Source of the DNA: Thermoleophilaceae bacterium
GTDB taxonomy: Bacteria; Actinomycetota; Thermoleophilia; Solirubrobacterales; Thermoleophilaceae
NCBI GenBank assembly: GCA_030447725.1
Contig: JAUJOQ010000002.1
Coordinates: 159,048 to 223,047 of the forward strand
Reading direction: 5' to 3'
Length of the DNA: 64,000 bases
Position numbers and translations under genes: made by a program. This document shows, one piece after another, positions 52,078-60,309 of the stretch (position 1 is the first letter of the stretch; every line of letters starts with the position of its first letter). The notes beneath the pieces are model-generated. The model was given only the letters and a program-made list of their open reading frames with translations. It was not told the origin of the DNA and did not search any database.

Positions 52078-54639
52078 TCAGAAAGGGAGGCGGGCCATTC
52101 GGGCCCGCCTCGCCCATTTAAGGGGGTCGTCGGTGTTGAAGCGCCGCACAGCATCGCGCGTCAAGTCGTTCAGTGGGTTGAGCCGGTAGGCCTCACGGGC
52201 GGCGGGACGGGGATCAAGGCCTGCCGCTCCGCGGACCAGGGCCTGGCCATAGCGGAACTCCCAGTTGTCCGGATCGCGCTTCACAGCCTCCTCCATCATC
52301 TGCACCGCCAGCCGGCCCGCCCCGCGACGCCGTGCATCGCAGTAACCGAGGATCTCGTAGGGCTCCGGGCGCACGCTGAGCGTGGAAGCCGAGCTGAGGG
52401 CGGCATCGATCGCCGTGTCGCAATCGCCCTGCCGAAAGGCGCGGACGCTGTCGTCGAGGTGCGTCTGCGATACAGCGATCAGAGCCGGCGTGACCGCCAT
52501 TACGAGTAGGCCGATGCCGAGGGCCACCCGCAACGGCCTGCCGGGCGGCTGCAGTCGAGCCCTGTCACGGGCTAACGCAAGCCCGCCGAGAGCGAAGAAC
52601 GGCAGTGTGACCGCGGGCATCTCCCAGTCCCAGTCGATTCCGGCGTGGCAGGCCCAAGCCACCCCCGCAGCCAGAACGCCGGCATACAGGGCTCGATCCG
52701 GGCCCCGTGCGAAGAAGGCGAGCCTGCCGAGCACCGTCGCCAGCGCGAGGGCCAGCAGCGCAAGGCCGATCACGCCGAGCTCCGCAAGCACCTCAAGGTA
52801 GAGCGAATGCCCATCCGTGGCGGGCGCCTGGTTGGGGCGGTCGCGGCTCCACAGCGTCTGATAGACCCCGGCGCCGGCGCCATGCACGCGCTGTTGCTGC
52901 CAGGCGTCACGAGCTACTTCCCAAAGGTCTGTGCGTCCGTTGTTGCCCGGATTGCTGAGCCGATCCCGCGTCGTGGCCGTAGTGACCACGGAACCGTCCA
53001 GGAAGCGCTCGTACTGGCGGTCGATGTACCCGGGAGCGTCAAGCGCCAGGGCGACCACCACTGCGATTAGGACCGCGGAAGCCGTGGCGACACCGATCAC
53101 GGGCCGGCGGATCCGCGGCGGCAGGTAGATCTTCGACAGCACCCGGTCGGCCGGCAGCAGCAGCAAGCGCAGGAGGAGCGCACCTGTCACGCACAGGGCG
53201 ATAGCGATGGCGGCGTCTTGGCCCTGCGCCACGGCGGCTTCGGTCGTATAACGCGCAGTCCCGAGAAGGTCCGCCCGAAAGGTGAGCACCACAGCGATCG
53301 CGGTCGCAGGCCCGGCCGCCACGAGCGCGGATAGGAGACCGCGCGGGCGGCCCAGCAGCACGAAGGCCACCACACCGATCGCCGCCGCCAAGATCGCCCC
53401 GCGCGAGAAAGTCAGCAGGAGGGTCGCTCCCAGCATCGGCAGCGCGCCCGCCGCCAGCACACGCGACGGTCGCGACTCGCGCTCATCACTGGTGAGAAGG
53501 AACGCAAGCACGATCCCCAGCGCCGCGAGCAGGCCGAGAGCGTTCCAATAGGTGAGCGGGTAGCTGAGCCTGTCTTCGGCGATGTTCGGGGCGATCGGCC
53601 AAACCTCCGGCAAGACCCGTGAGATCAAGCCGATCGCACACACCACGACGATTCCGGTCACGATCGCGCGGACCATCCAGCGCAGGCGCTCCGAAGTACG
53701 CAATAGCGAGCCGGCGAGCATGAGCACGAGGAGGTAGAGCAGCGCCCGGTCGAACTCGAGCAGGGCGCGCGACTGCGAGTCCGACCACGTGAACGAAAGG
53801 AGCGTCCACACCGCGAAGAGCCCAAGCCCAGCGGCTGCCACCGCGAGCCCGGGACCGAAGCCCTCGAACGGTCGCTCCGCGAGCGTGACGCGAAGAACCA
53901 TCGCAAGGATGAGCACGACCACGACAAAGCCGGTGGTGCCGGCGAAGAAGCCGCCGCCGCTCACGCTGAGATAGACCGTCAACGCGGCGGGGAGCGCGAG
54001 GAGCGCCGCCACACCGATCCGGCGGGCAGGGAGCGCCCGGCGGGCGCCCGCTGGGGACGGCTCGCGCTCCGGAGCGAGATCGGCGTCGGGCGACACCGGC
54101 TCCGGGGCCGGCTCTGGCGCCTTGGCGACCAGTCCCCTGAGGGTCTCTGACGCTGCCAAGACCGCCTCCGGGCCTTCTGCACCAGCGTCCTGCGCGACGG
54201 CGTTCACGAGCTCGGCGCGGCGCCATGGCACCTCCGCCGCGGCCAGCCCCGCCTCGGCGCCGATCTGCTCGTCGGTGCGCCCATCCGCCAGCAACAGCTC
54301 GACCAACACGCGGTCCTCCGCCCCGAGGCGCTCCAAGGCTTCGCTCAAGCGGTCCTCGGAGACGACCCCCGCGCCATCGTCGGCACCTTTGGCGACCAGT
54401 TCCCTGAGGGTCTCTGACGCTGCCAGGACCGCTTCCGGGCCCTCTGCACCAGCGTCCTGCGCGACGGCGTTCACGAGCTCGGCGCGGCGCCAGGGGACCT
54501 CCGCCGCGGCCAGGCCCGCCTTGGCGCCGATCTGCTCGTCGGTGCGCCCATCCGCCAGCAACAGCTCGACCAACACGCGGTCCTCCGCCCCGAGGCGCGC
54601 CAGCGCCTCGCTCAAGCGGTCGGGCGACGGGTTCGGCAT
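52078..54639 (-). CDS. O-antigen ligase-like protein with duplicated N-terminal helical domain
   Basis: 853 residues. Two tandem 78-residue units (residues 7-84 and 96-173; RLGAEDRVLVELLLADGRTD, EQIGAKAGL, EVPWRRAELVNAV) look like helix-turn-helix or sigma-region-4-like folds in the cytoplasm. A membrane region of about a dozen helices follows, with a Wzy_C-type loop (RTDLWEVARDAW, HGAGAGVYQTLW, DGHSLYLEVLAELGVIGLAL). The C-terminal 130 residues are TPR-like (FRQGDCDTAIDAALSSAS, MMEEAVKRDPDNWEFRYGQA). It probably polymerises or ligates the polysaccharide; the N-terminal pair is unusual. ATG 54639 chosen; GTG 54660 is possible. Confidence 0.85.
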   Translation of the reverse strand: MPNPSPDRLSEALARLGAEDRVLVELLLADGRTDEQIGAKAGLAAAEVPWRRAELVNAVAQDAGAEGPEAVLAASETLRELVAKGADDGAGVVSEDRLSEALERLGAEDRVLVELLLADGRTDEQIGAEAGLAAAEVPWRRAELVNAVAQDAGAEGPEAVLAASETLRGLVAKAPEPAPEPVSPDADLAPEREPSPAGARRALPARRIGVAALLALPAALTVYLSVSGGGFFAGTTGFVVVVLILAMVLRVTLAERPFEGFGPGLAVAAAGLGLFAVWTLLSFTWSDSQSRALLEFDRALLYLLVLMLAGSLLRTSERLRWMVRAIVTGIVVVCAIGLISRVLPEVWPIAPNIAEDRLSYPLTYWNALGLLAALGIVLAFLLTSDERESRPSRVLAAGALPMLGATLLLTFSRGAILAAAIGVVAFVLLGRPRGLLSALVAAGPATAIAVVLTFRADLLGTARYTTEAAVAQGQDAAIAIALCVTGALLLRLLLLPADRVLSKIYLPPRIRRPVIGVATASAVLIAVVVALALDAPGYIDRQYERFLDGSVVTTATTRDRLSNPGNNGRTDLWEVARDAWQQQRVHGAGAGVYQTLWSRDRPNQAPATDGHSLYLEVLAELGVIGLALLALALATVLGRLAFFARGPDRALYAGVLAAGVAWACHAGIDWDWEMPAVTLPFFALGGLALARDRARLQPPGRPLRVALGIGLLVMAVTPALIAVSQTHLDDSVRAFRQGDCDTAIDAALSSASTLSVRPEPYEILGYCDARRRGAGRLAVQMMEEAVKRDPDNWEFRYGQALVRGAAGLDPRPAAREAYRLNPLNDLTRDAVRRFNTDDPLKWARRARMARLPF
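52089..52109. terminator. Hairpin shared by the ends of two convergent genes
   Basis: GGCGGGCC and GGCCCGCC form a perfect 8-base stem with loop ATTCG. It lies 34 bases past the LPFTG gene stop and inside the last codons of the convergent ligase gene. Only short T-runs follow, so it would be a weak intrinsic terminator or a barrier between convergent transcripts. Confidence 0.4.
54121..54621. repeat. 267-base-period tandem duplication within the ligase gene
   Basis: 54388-54621 and 54121-54354 are near-identical 234-base units separated by a 33-base linker, encoding the two N-terminal domains of the ligase-like protein. Only a few base differences are visible, so the duplication is recent or kept uniform by gene conversion. 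Confidence 0.92.
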
Positions 54640-54751
54640 CGGGCGAGCATAAAGCGCCACCTGCCTTCACCGTCGGGCTCCGGACCGGCATGGGTCATCC
54701 GTCCAGGTACCGGCTGCGATATGCGTCGCTTGCCGCTCGGGGGACGAGTTC

Positions 54752-55219
54752 ATGGGCAGGATGCACCGCTCCCCCCGCCTCATAACCCTCCTTCTCATGG
54801 TCGCCTTCAGCTCTTTGGCGTACCTGCCCGCCTCGGCCTCCGCGGCCCCGACGACCGACTCCTTCGTCGCAAAGGTGAACAAGGCGAGGGCGTCTCACGG
54901 ACTCGTCAAGGTGAAGGTGTCCACGAGCCTCAACGAAAGCTCCCGCGGCTATGCGCGATGGATGCTGCGCCGCAGCTACTTCGGGCACCTCTCCAGCATC
55001 CGCGCCAGCCATCGCTTCGGACTCCGGGGCGAGGTGCTCGCTCGCACCCGAGGCGGGGACCCGACCGCCGGTCAGATCGTTCGTGCGTGGCTCAACTCGC
55101 CCACCCATAGAGCGGTGCTGCTCAATCCGCGCTACCGCTGGGTCGGCGTAGGGCTCGCCCAAGGCCAGTCCGAAAGCCAGCGGACCACCTTGCTCGTCGG
55201 GCACTTCGGCGCACGCTGA
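54752..55219 (+). CDS. Secreted CAP-domain (SCP/PR1-like) protein
   Basis: 155 residues with a signal peptide ending near SASAAP (about residue 32). The CAP domain has FVAKVNKARASHGL, GHLSSIRASHRFGLRGE and the typical SPTHRAVLLNPRYRWVGVGL, where His and Glu line the cavity. Bacterial CAP proteins are often found in envelopes and with exopolysaccharide; activity unclear. A paralogue follows 208 bases downstream. Confidence 0.88.
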   Translation: MGRMHRSPRLITLLLMVAFSSLAYLPASASAAPTTDSFVAKVNKARASHGLVKVKVSTSLNESSRGYARWMLRRSYFGHLSSIRASHRFGLRGEVLARTRGGDPTAGQIVRAWLNSPTHRAVLLNPRYRWVGVGLAQGQSESQRTTLLVGHFGAR

Positions 55220-55228
55220 GCACGCCGG

Positions 55229-55252
55229 CATCCCCCGCACCGCGCGGGGATG
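55229..55252 (+). terminator. GC-rich hairpin after the first CAP gene
   Basis: CATCCCC pairs with GGGGATG around an inner CGC/GCG stem with loop ACC and one bulge, starting nine bases past the stop codon. No run of T follows. Position and strength suggest a transcription terminator or mRNA-stabilising structure. Confidence 0.45.
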
Positions 55253-55427
55253 ACGCAGGGAGAGGGCCGGGCGTCGCGAAAATATCGACGTCCGACTGAT
55301 CCGCCGCTATCGTCGCAGGCTACGTCTGCACACATGGGCGCATCGTGAGCCCGAGGCCAAGCTCACGAGCGCGACTCTGTCGCGCCTGCCCGTCAGCTGA
55401 CCCGATTGGCTCACAAGGAGATCGAAA

Positions 55428-55874
55428 ATGCCGGCACTCCGCTCGATTGCCGCTATTCTGACTGTGGCATGCACGTTCCTGTTGGCGCCCGCCGCCAGTC
55501 ATGCCCGCAAGTCACCATCGCCGATGATCGACAAGATCAACGAGGTCCGTGAGGCCCACGGGATCAGCCCCGTCCGCTATTCCCGCAGCCTGCACCGGTC
55601 GTCGTCGAGGTTCGCGCGCTACCTCGCCGGCACTCGCCAGTTCGGGCACGGCTCCCCGATCTGGGCGAGCCGACACTTCTCCAGGCTCGGCGAGATCTTG
55701 GCGCTGGTGCAAGGACCCAAGATCCGAAGGAGCCAAACGCTCCGCTACTGGCTGTATTCCCCGAGCCACCGCGCCGTGGTGCTGAACCCCGCGTACCGCT
55801 ACGTGGGCGCCGGCTGGCGTCGGGGCCACTTCGGAGCGATCGCGGTGGTCTGGACCGTGCACTTCGGTCGGTAG
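55428..55874 (+). CDS. Secreted CAP-domain protein, second copy
   Basis: 148 residues, preceded by the strongest ribosome-binding site in the window (AAGGAGAT, five bases before ATG). Signal peptide to about residue 26 (ending SHA). CAP features: MIDKINEVREAHGI, FGHGSPIWASRHFSRLGEIL and SPSHRAVVLNPAYRYVGAGW. Divergent from the first copy outside these motifs, so the pair arose by an old duplication. The strong site suggests high expression. Confidence 0.88.
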   Translation: MPALRSIAAILTVACTFLLAPAASHARKSPSPMIDKINEVREAHGISPVRYSRSLHRSSSRFARYLAGTRQFGHGSPIWASRHFSRLGEILALVQGPKIRRSQTLRYWLYSPSHRAVVLNPAYRYVGAGWRRGHFGAIAVVWTVHFGR

Positions 55875-55889
55875 CGGCCGCTATGTGCG

Positions 55890-56417
55890 TCAGGTCCCGG
55901 AGGCCCCAGCCCGCCGCGGCACGAGCACCGCGCGCTTGAACTCCGCGACCAGCACGCCGTCCTGGTTGTGCACCCGCGTATGCACCTTCACCACGCCGCG
56001 GTCAGGCTTGGAGCGCGAAGGCATCACGTCGAGCACCTCGCTCTCACAGAAGAGGGTATCCCCGTGAAACACGGGCGCCGGATGTGAGAGCGCCTCGGTG
56101 GCCAGGTTCGCGATCGCCTTTCCTGAGACGTCTCCCACAGACATGCCGAGCGCCAGCGAGTAGACGAGGGGGCCAACTACAACGTTGCGCCCCTGCTGGG
56201 ACTGGGCGGCGTAGACGTCGTTGATGTGCAGCGGGTGGTGGTTCATCGTGATGAGGCAGAACAGGTGGTCGTCGGCCTCGGTCACGGTCTTGGCGGGCCA
56301 GTGCTCGTAGACGGCGCCCACCTCGAAGTCCTCGAGGTAGCGACCGTAGGGCCGCGCGCCGGAGGCCTCGCGGGAGGCCTGATCCGTGCTGAATTCCCGC
56401 TGCTCGTCGTTGCTCAT
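55890..56417 (-). CDS. MaoC-like hydratase, candidate mesaconyl-CoA hydratase
   Basis: 175 residues with one hot-dog fold: GRYLEDFEVGAVYEHWPAKT, then DDHLFCLITMNHHPLHINDV (the active-site Asp/His region), and FCESEVLDVMPSRSK. Head to head with the malyl-CoA lyase-like gene 38 bases away, so it probably hydrates mesaconyl-CoA to methylmalyl-CoA, the substrate of that lyase. In proteobacteria this step uses a longer two-domain protein, so assignment rests on context. A broken copy lies at 46.8-47.0 kb. Confidence 0.82.
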   Translation of the reverse strand: MSNDEQREFSTDQASREASGARPYGRYLEDFEVGAVYEHWPAKTVTEADDHLFCLITMNHHPLHINDVYAAQSQQGRNVVVGPLVYSLALGMSVGDVSGKAIANLATEALSHPAPVFHGDTLFCESEVLDVMPSRSKPDRGVVKVHTRVHNQDGVLVAEFKRAVLVPRRAGASGT

Positions 56418-56455
56418 GGGCGCGGCAGCATATGTGACCGCTAGATTCCCGCGCC

Positions 56456-57514
56456 GTGCGCAACCCCCGCGACTTCGCCAAGCCCCTCGCCGTGGGCGCC
56501 CCCGACCCGCTGCTCGAGGTCCCGTTCACGCCCTCTCGGATGATCCACTTCTTCGACCCCTCAAACGAGAGGATCACGGCGAAGCTCGGTGACATCGCGC
56601 AGAAGGCCGACATAGTGCTCGGCAACCTCGAGGACGCGATCGCGGTCGACAACAAGGAGGCCGCGCGCGAGGGACTCGTGCGGATCGGCAAGGAGGTCGA
56701 CCTCGGCGAGACCGCCCTCTGGACGCGCGTGAACGCCCTCGAGAGCCCCTGGGTGCTGGATGACCTCACCCGGCTCGTCACCGAGATCGGCGACAAGCTT
56801 GCAGTCGTGATGGTGCCGAAGGTCGAGGGCGCCTGGGACATCCACTACGTGGACCGCCTCCTGGCCCAGCTCGAGGCAAAGGCCGGTGTGGAGAGGCCGA
56901 TCCTCATACACGCGCTCCTCGAGACGGGCATGGGCGTCGTGAACCTCGAGGAGATCGCCACCGCCAGCCCGCGAATGCAGGGCATGAGCTTCGGGCCAGC
57001 GGACCTGGCGGCCTCGCGGCGGATGAAGACGACTCGGGTGGGCGGGGGCCATCCCGGCTACCTCGTGATCTCCGACCCCGACCCCGAGGATGCCGAGGCG
57101 CCGCGGCCGACCGCCCAGCAGGACCTCTGGCACTACTCGATCGCGCGCATGGTCGACGCCTGCACGTCCGCCGGCATCCTGCCCTTCTACGGGCCGTTCG
57201 GGGACATCAAGGACCTCAAGGGTTGCGAGGCCCAGTTCCGCGCGGCCTTCCTGATGGGCTGCGTGGGTGCGTGGTCGCTGCACCCGGCGCAGATCGACGT
57301 GGCCAAGCGGGTCTTCTCCCCCGACCCCGAGGAGGTGCGCTTCGCCAGGAAGGTGATCGAGGCGATCCCCGACGGGCGTGGCGTTCACATGATCGACGGC
57401 AAGATGCAGGACGACGCCACCTGGAAGCAGTGCAAGGTAATGGTCGAGCTGGCCGAGCGGCTGGCGGAGAAGGATCCGGAGCTGGCGGAGGCCTACGAGC
57501 TTTCGGGCCGCTGA
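56456..57514 (+). CDS. mcl: L-malyl-CoA/beta-methylmalyl-CoA lyase (CitE/HpcH family)
   Basis: Cleaves methylmalyl-CoA to glyoxylate and propionyl-CoA and may cleave malyl-CoA. 352 residues, TIM barrel with [72 protein letters not shown] and [13 protein letters not shown]. The metal-binding Glu/Asp are in LLETG and GPADLA. GTG start. The following ligase-like pair suggests a link between malate, malyl-CoA and this lyase. Confidence 0.88.
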   Translation: MRNPRDFAKPLAVGAPDPLLEVPFTPSRMIHFFDPSNERITAKLGDIAQKADIVLGNLEDAIAVDNKEAAREGLVRIGKEVDLGETALWTRVNALESPWVLDDLTRLVTEIGDKLAVVMVPKVEGAWDIHYVDRLLAQLEAKAGVERPILIHALLETGMGVVNLEEIATASPRMQGMSFGPADLAASRRMKTTRVGGGHPGYLVISDPDPEDAEAPRPTAQQDLWHYSIARMVDACTSAGILPFYGPFGDIKDLKGCEAQFRAAFLMGCVGAWSLHPAQIDVAKRVFSPDPEEVRFARKVIEAIPDGRGVHMIDGKMQDDATWKQCKVMVELAERLAEKDPELAEAYELSGR

Positions 57515-57536
57515 ACCTACGGCAGGCTCGCCCCCC

Positions 57537-58751
57537 ATGCGCCTTTACGAATACGAATCCCGCAAGCTCGTCGAGGACGCCGGCATCCCGGTGACGCAGT
57601 ACGGGTTCACCCAGAGCGCCGAGGAGGCCGCGAGGATCGCCGAGGACATCGGCGGACCGGTGGTGATCAAGTCGCAGGTGCTCACCGGCGGGCGGATGAA
57701 GGCAGGCGGCGTGAAGTTCGCCGACAGCCCTACCGAGGCCGCCGAGCACGCCGCGGCCATCCTGGCGCTGGAGATCAACGGCCACCAGCCGCGCGGGGTG
57801 CTCGTGGACCCCAAGGCCGAGGTCAAGCAGGAGTTCTATGCCAGCGTGGTCTGGGACGGCACCGCCAAGAGGCCGATGATGCTCTTCTCCGACATGGGCG
57901 GGATCGACATCGAAGAGGTTGCCGAGACCCACCCCGATCACGTCGGTAGGGGCCACTTCTCCAACCTCCTCCCGCTCTCGGACTTCCAGGCCAAGCAGAC
58001 GATCGCCGCCACGGGCGTGACCGGTCGCACGCTCACGCGCCTCACCCCCATCGTCGCCGCCCTGGCGCGCATGTTCTGTGAGCGCGACATGACCCTCGCC
58101 GAGATCAACCCGCTCGCCGAGCTCGCGGACGGCTCCTTCGTCGCACTCGACGCCCACATGGAGATGGAGGACGAGGCGCGGCCGCGCCAGAAGAGCCTGC
58201 TGGCCAAGCTCGACATCACCGAGGACGACCAGCGCGGCGGCTACGAGCCCTCCCCCTTCGAGGCCGCCGTGAAGGCGATCGACGCCGCCGACCACCGCGG
58301 CGTGATTCAGGGCAGGGACACCGGCTTCGAGGGCAACCTCGGCCTGGTGATCGGGGCCGGCGGCGGCTCGCTCACCCTCACCGACGCCGTGCGTTCCCAT
58401 GGCGGCCGGCCGGCCAACTACTCCGAGATCGGCGGCAATCCGTCCGTGGCCAAGGCCTGCGGGCTGGCCAAGCAGGTGCTCGGCAAGAAAGGCGTGGAGA
58501 AGATCGCAGTGATGATGTCGATCGTGTCCAACACGCGTGTGGACATCGTCGCGCGCGGCGTGATCAAGGCGTGCCTCGAGCTTGACAAGGACCCCGGTGA
58601 GACAATCGCCATCTTCCGCATCCCCGGCGCCTGGGAGGAGGAGGGCTTCAAGATCCTCGACTCCTACGGCATCGAGTACTGCGACCGGTCGGTGTCCATG
58701 CACGAGGCGGCTCGCCGGGCGGTGGAGAAGATCCAGGGAGCGCCGGCATGA
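57537..58751 (+). CDS. Succinyl-CoA synthetase-like beta subunit (possible malate-CoA ligase)
   Basis: 404 residues. ATP-grasp N-terminus RLYEYESRKLVEDAGIPV, VVIKSQVLTGGRMKAGGVKF, FSDMGGIDIEEVAE, LAEINPLAEL, and a C-terminal CoA-ligase domain with GAGGGSLTLTDAV and NYSEIGGNPS. It differs from housekeeping SucC, which normally begins with EYQAK and has an EGCxxxE-like loop. Since it directly follows the malyl-CoA lyase-like gene it may ligate malate, as MtkA does, or succinate. It overlaps the alpha-subunit gene by four bases. Confidence 0.82.
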   Translation: MRLYEYESRKLVEDAGIPVTQYGFTQSAEEAARIAEDIGGPVVIKSQVLTGGRMKAGGVKFADSPTEAAEHAAAILALEINGHQPRGVLVDPKAEVKQEFYASVVWDGTAKRPMMLFSDMGGIDIEEVAETHPDHVGRGHFSNLLPLSDFQAKQTIAATGVTGRTLTRLTPIVAALARMFCERDMTLAEINPLAELADGSFVALDAHMEMEDEARPRQKSLLAKLDITEDDQRGGYEPSPFEAAVKAIDAADHRGVIQGRDTGFEGNLGLVIGAGGGSLTLTDAVRSHGGRPANYSEIGGNPSVAKACGLAKQVLGKKGVEKIAVMMSIVSNTRVDIVARGVIKACLELDKDPGETIAIFRIPGAWEEEGFKILDSYGIEYCDRSVSMHEAARRAVEKIQGAPA

Positions 58752-59674
58752 GCATCCTCATCGACGAGAACACGACGTTCATCGTCCAGGGCATCACCGG
58801 CCGCGAGGCCGTGAACCTCACCCGCGAGTGCCTGGACTACGGCTCGAAGATCGTCGGTGGGGTCACGCCGGGGCGCAAGGGCCGTGAGGTGCACGGCGTG
58901 CCGGTGTTCGACACGGTGGCGCAGGTGGTCGAGCACGCCGGCGGCCAGGTGCCCGACGGCTCGGTGGTCACCGTGCCCCCCGCCTTCACCAGGGACGCGG
59001 TGTTCGAGGCGATCGAGGCCGGCATCGGACTGATCGTGATCGTGACCGAGCGCATCCCCCGCCGCGACGTGGCCCAGATGGTCGAGCTGGCCGAGCTCCG
59101 CGGCGCCCGCATCATCGGCCCCAACTGCCTCGGCCTGATCGTCCCGGGCGTGGCCAAGATGGGCGGCATCGGCGGCCCGGCGCGCAACGCGGCGCAGGCC
59201 TACCAGCCCGGCGCGGTGGGCGTGATGAGCCGCTCTGGCGGCATGACCACGGAGATCTCCTCCACCCTCACCGCCGCCGGCCTGGGCGTGTCCACCGCGA
59301 TCTCCATCGGTGGGGACGCCATCATCGGATCCGCCTACGCCGAGCTGATGCCCCTCTTCGAGGCCGACGCGCAGACCGAGGCGATCGTGATCTACACCGA
59401 GCCCGGCGGCCGGATGGAGGCCCAGCTGGCCGAGTGGGTGGCCGACAACGACTCGCGGCTGCCGATCGTGGCCTTCATGGCGGGCCGCTTCATGGACGAC
59501 GAGGCGATGAAGGGCATGTCCTTTGGACACGCGGGCACGATCGTGGAGGGCAAGGAGGACACCGCGACCGAGAAGATCGCCCGCCTGGAGGCGGCCGGCA
59601 TCCCGGTGGTCGAGCGGATCGACGAGATCCCCGACGCGGTGAAGGCCAAACTCGCAGAGAGGCAGGCGGCTTAA
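58748..59674 (+). CDS. Succinyl-CoA synthetase-like alpha subunit
   Basis: 308 residues. The Rossmann domain has FIVQGITGREAVNLTREC, GGVTPGRKGREVHGVPVFDT and IIGPNCLGLIVPG; the phosphohistidine loop is GMSFGHAGTIVEG near residue 260. ATG overlaps the beta-subunit stop (ATGA). Domain order and size are normal for SucD/MtkB; the acid specificity cannot be read from sequence by eye. The next gene overlaps its stop by one base. Confidence 0.88.
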   Translation: MSILIDENTTFIVQGITGREAVNLTRECLDYGSKIVGGVTPGRKGREVHGVPVFDTVAQVVEHAGGQVPDGSVVTVPPAFTRDAVFEAIEAGIGLIVIVTERIPRRDVAQMVELAELRGARIIGPNCLGLIVPGVAKMGGIGGPARNAAQAYQPGAVGVMSRSGGMTTEISSTLTAAGLGVSTAISIGGDAIIGSAYAELMPLFEADAQTEAIVIYTEPGGRMEAQLAEWVADNDSRLPIVAFMAGRFMDDEAMKGMSFGHAGTIVEGKEDTATEKIARLEAAGIPVVERIDEIPDAVKAKLAERQAA

Positions 59675-59913
59675 TGTCGCACATTTTCATCGACGTCGAG
59701 GTCTCCGACGACGTGCGTGGCGACGCCGGGCTCGCCAAGAAGCTCGAGGAGGTCTGCCCGGTGGACATCTTCGCCGATCGCGACGGCAGCGTCGAGGTGG
59801 TCGAGAAAAACGTCGACGAGTGCATCCTTTGCGAGATGTGCGTGCGCACCTCCCCGCCCGGAGGAGTGCGGGTGGTCAAGCTCTACGACGACGGCGCAGC
59901 GCTCGAGCGCTGA
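59674..59913 (+). CDS. Small FixX-like [4Fe-4S] protein
   Basis: 79 residues; the ATG shares a base with the alpha-subunit stop (TAATG). Cysteines CP near residue 28 and CILCEMC near residue 50 give a ferredoxin/FixX-like set of four ligands for one [4Fe-4S] cluster. FixX proteins pass electrons from acyl-CoA dehydrogenases via ETF to quinones. An acyl-CoA dehydrogenase gene is 400 bases away on the other strand. Its coupling to an acyl-CoA synthetase rather than to fixABC is unusual. Confidence 0.8.
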   Translation: MSHIFIDVEVSDDVRGDAGLAKKLEEVCPVDIFADRDGSVEVVEKNVDECILCEMCVRTSPPGGVRVVKLYDDGAALER

Positions 59914-59930
59914 CGCACCTCGAGAAGCTC

Positions 59931-60290
59931 TCAGCCGCGCGTGCGGCTCAGGTGACGCTCGAAGACGTTGGCCATCAGCTTGATCACGGCCGAGTCGCCG
60001 CTGATTCTCACGTGGCCCTTCTCGTAGGCTCGCGCCCACTCGCGCAGGCCGCCCTCGACGGCGAGGGTGTTGAACTGCTGGCGCTGCACAATCACGTCCA
60101 CCCGGGCGTCACCCGCGGGGTCGCGCTCGATCTTGGGGCCGGGTACCTCCACACGCCATATGGGGGCGTCGCCGCCGCGCGCGGCCAACTCGAGGCGGAC
60201 GACCAGCTTGAGCTTGCCGATGGCCGGGACGTCGGCCACCAGGCGCTCGACCGCCTGGCGTATCAGGTGCTTGGTAGCGGCCGCGGACAC
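59931..60290 (-). CDS. SCP2 sterol-carrier-like domain protein
   Basis: 119 residues, a lone SCP2-like lipid-binding fold: LELAARGGDAPIWRVEVPGP, RVDVIVQRQQFNTLA, and GLREWARAYEKGHVRISGDS followed by a last helix VIKLMANVFERHL. It probably binds fatty acyl-CoA or similar lipids. GTG start. It lies downstream of the acyl-CoA dehydrogenase gene on the same strand, 19 bases away, so the two are likely co-transcribed. Confidence 0.82.
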   Translation of the reverse strand: MSAAATKHLIRQAVERLVADVPAIGKLKLVVRLELAARGGDAPIWRVEVPGPKIERDPAGDARVDVIVQRQQFNTLAVEGGLREWARAYEKGHVRISGDSAVIKLMANVFERHLSRTRG

Positions 60291-60309
60291 CCGTCCACCC
60301 TAACGCGAC

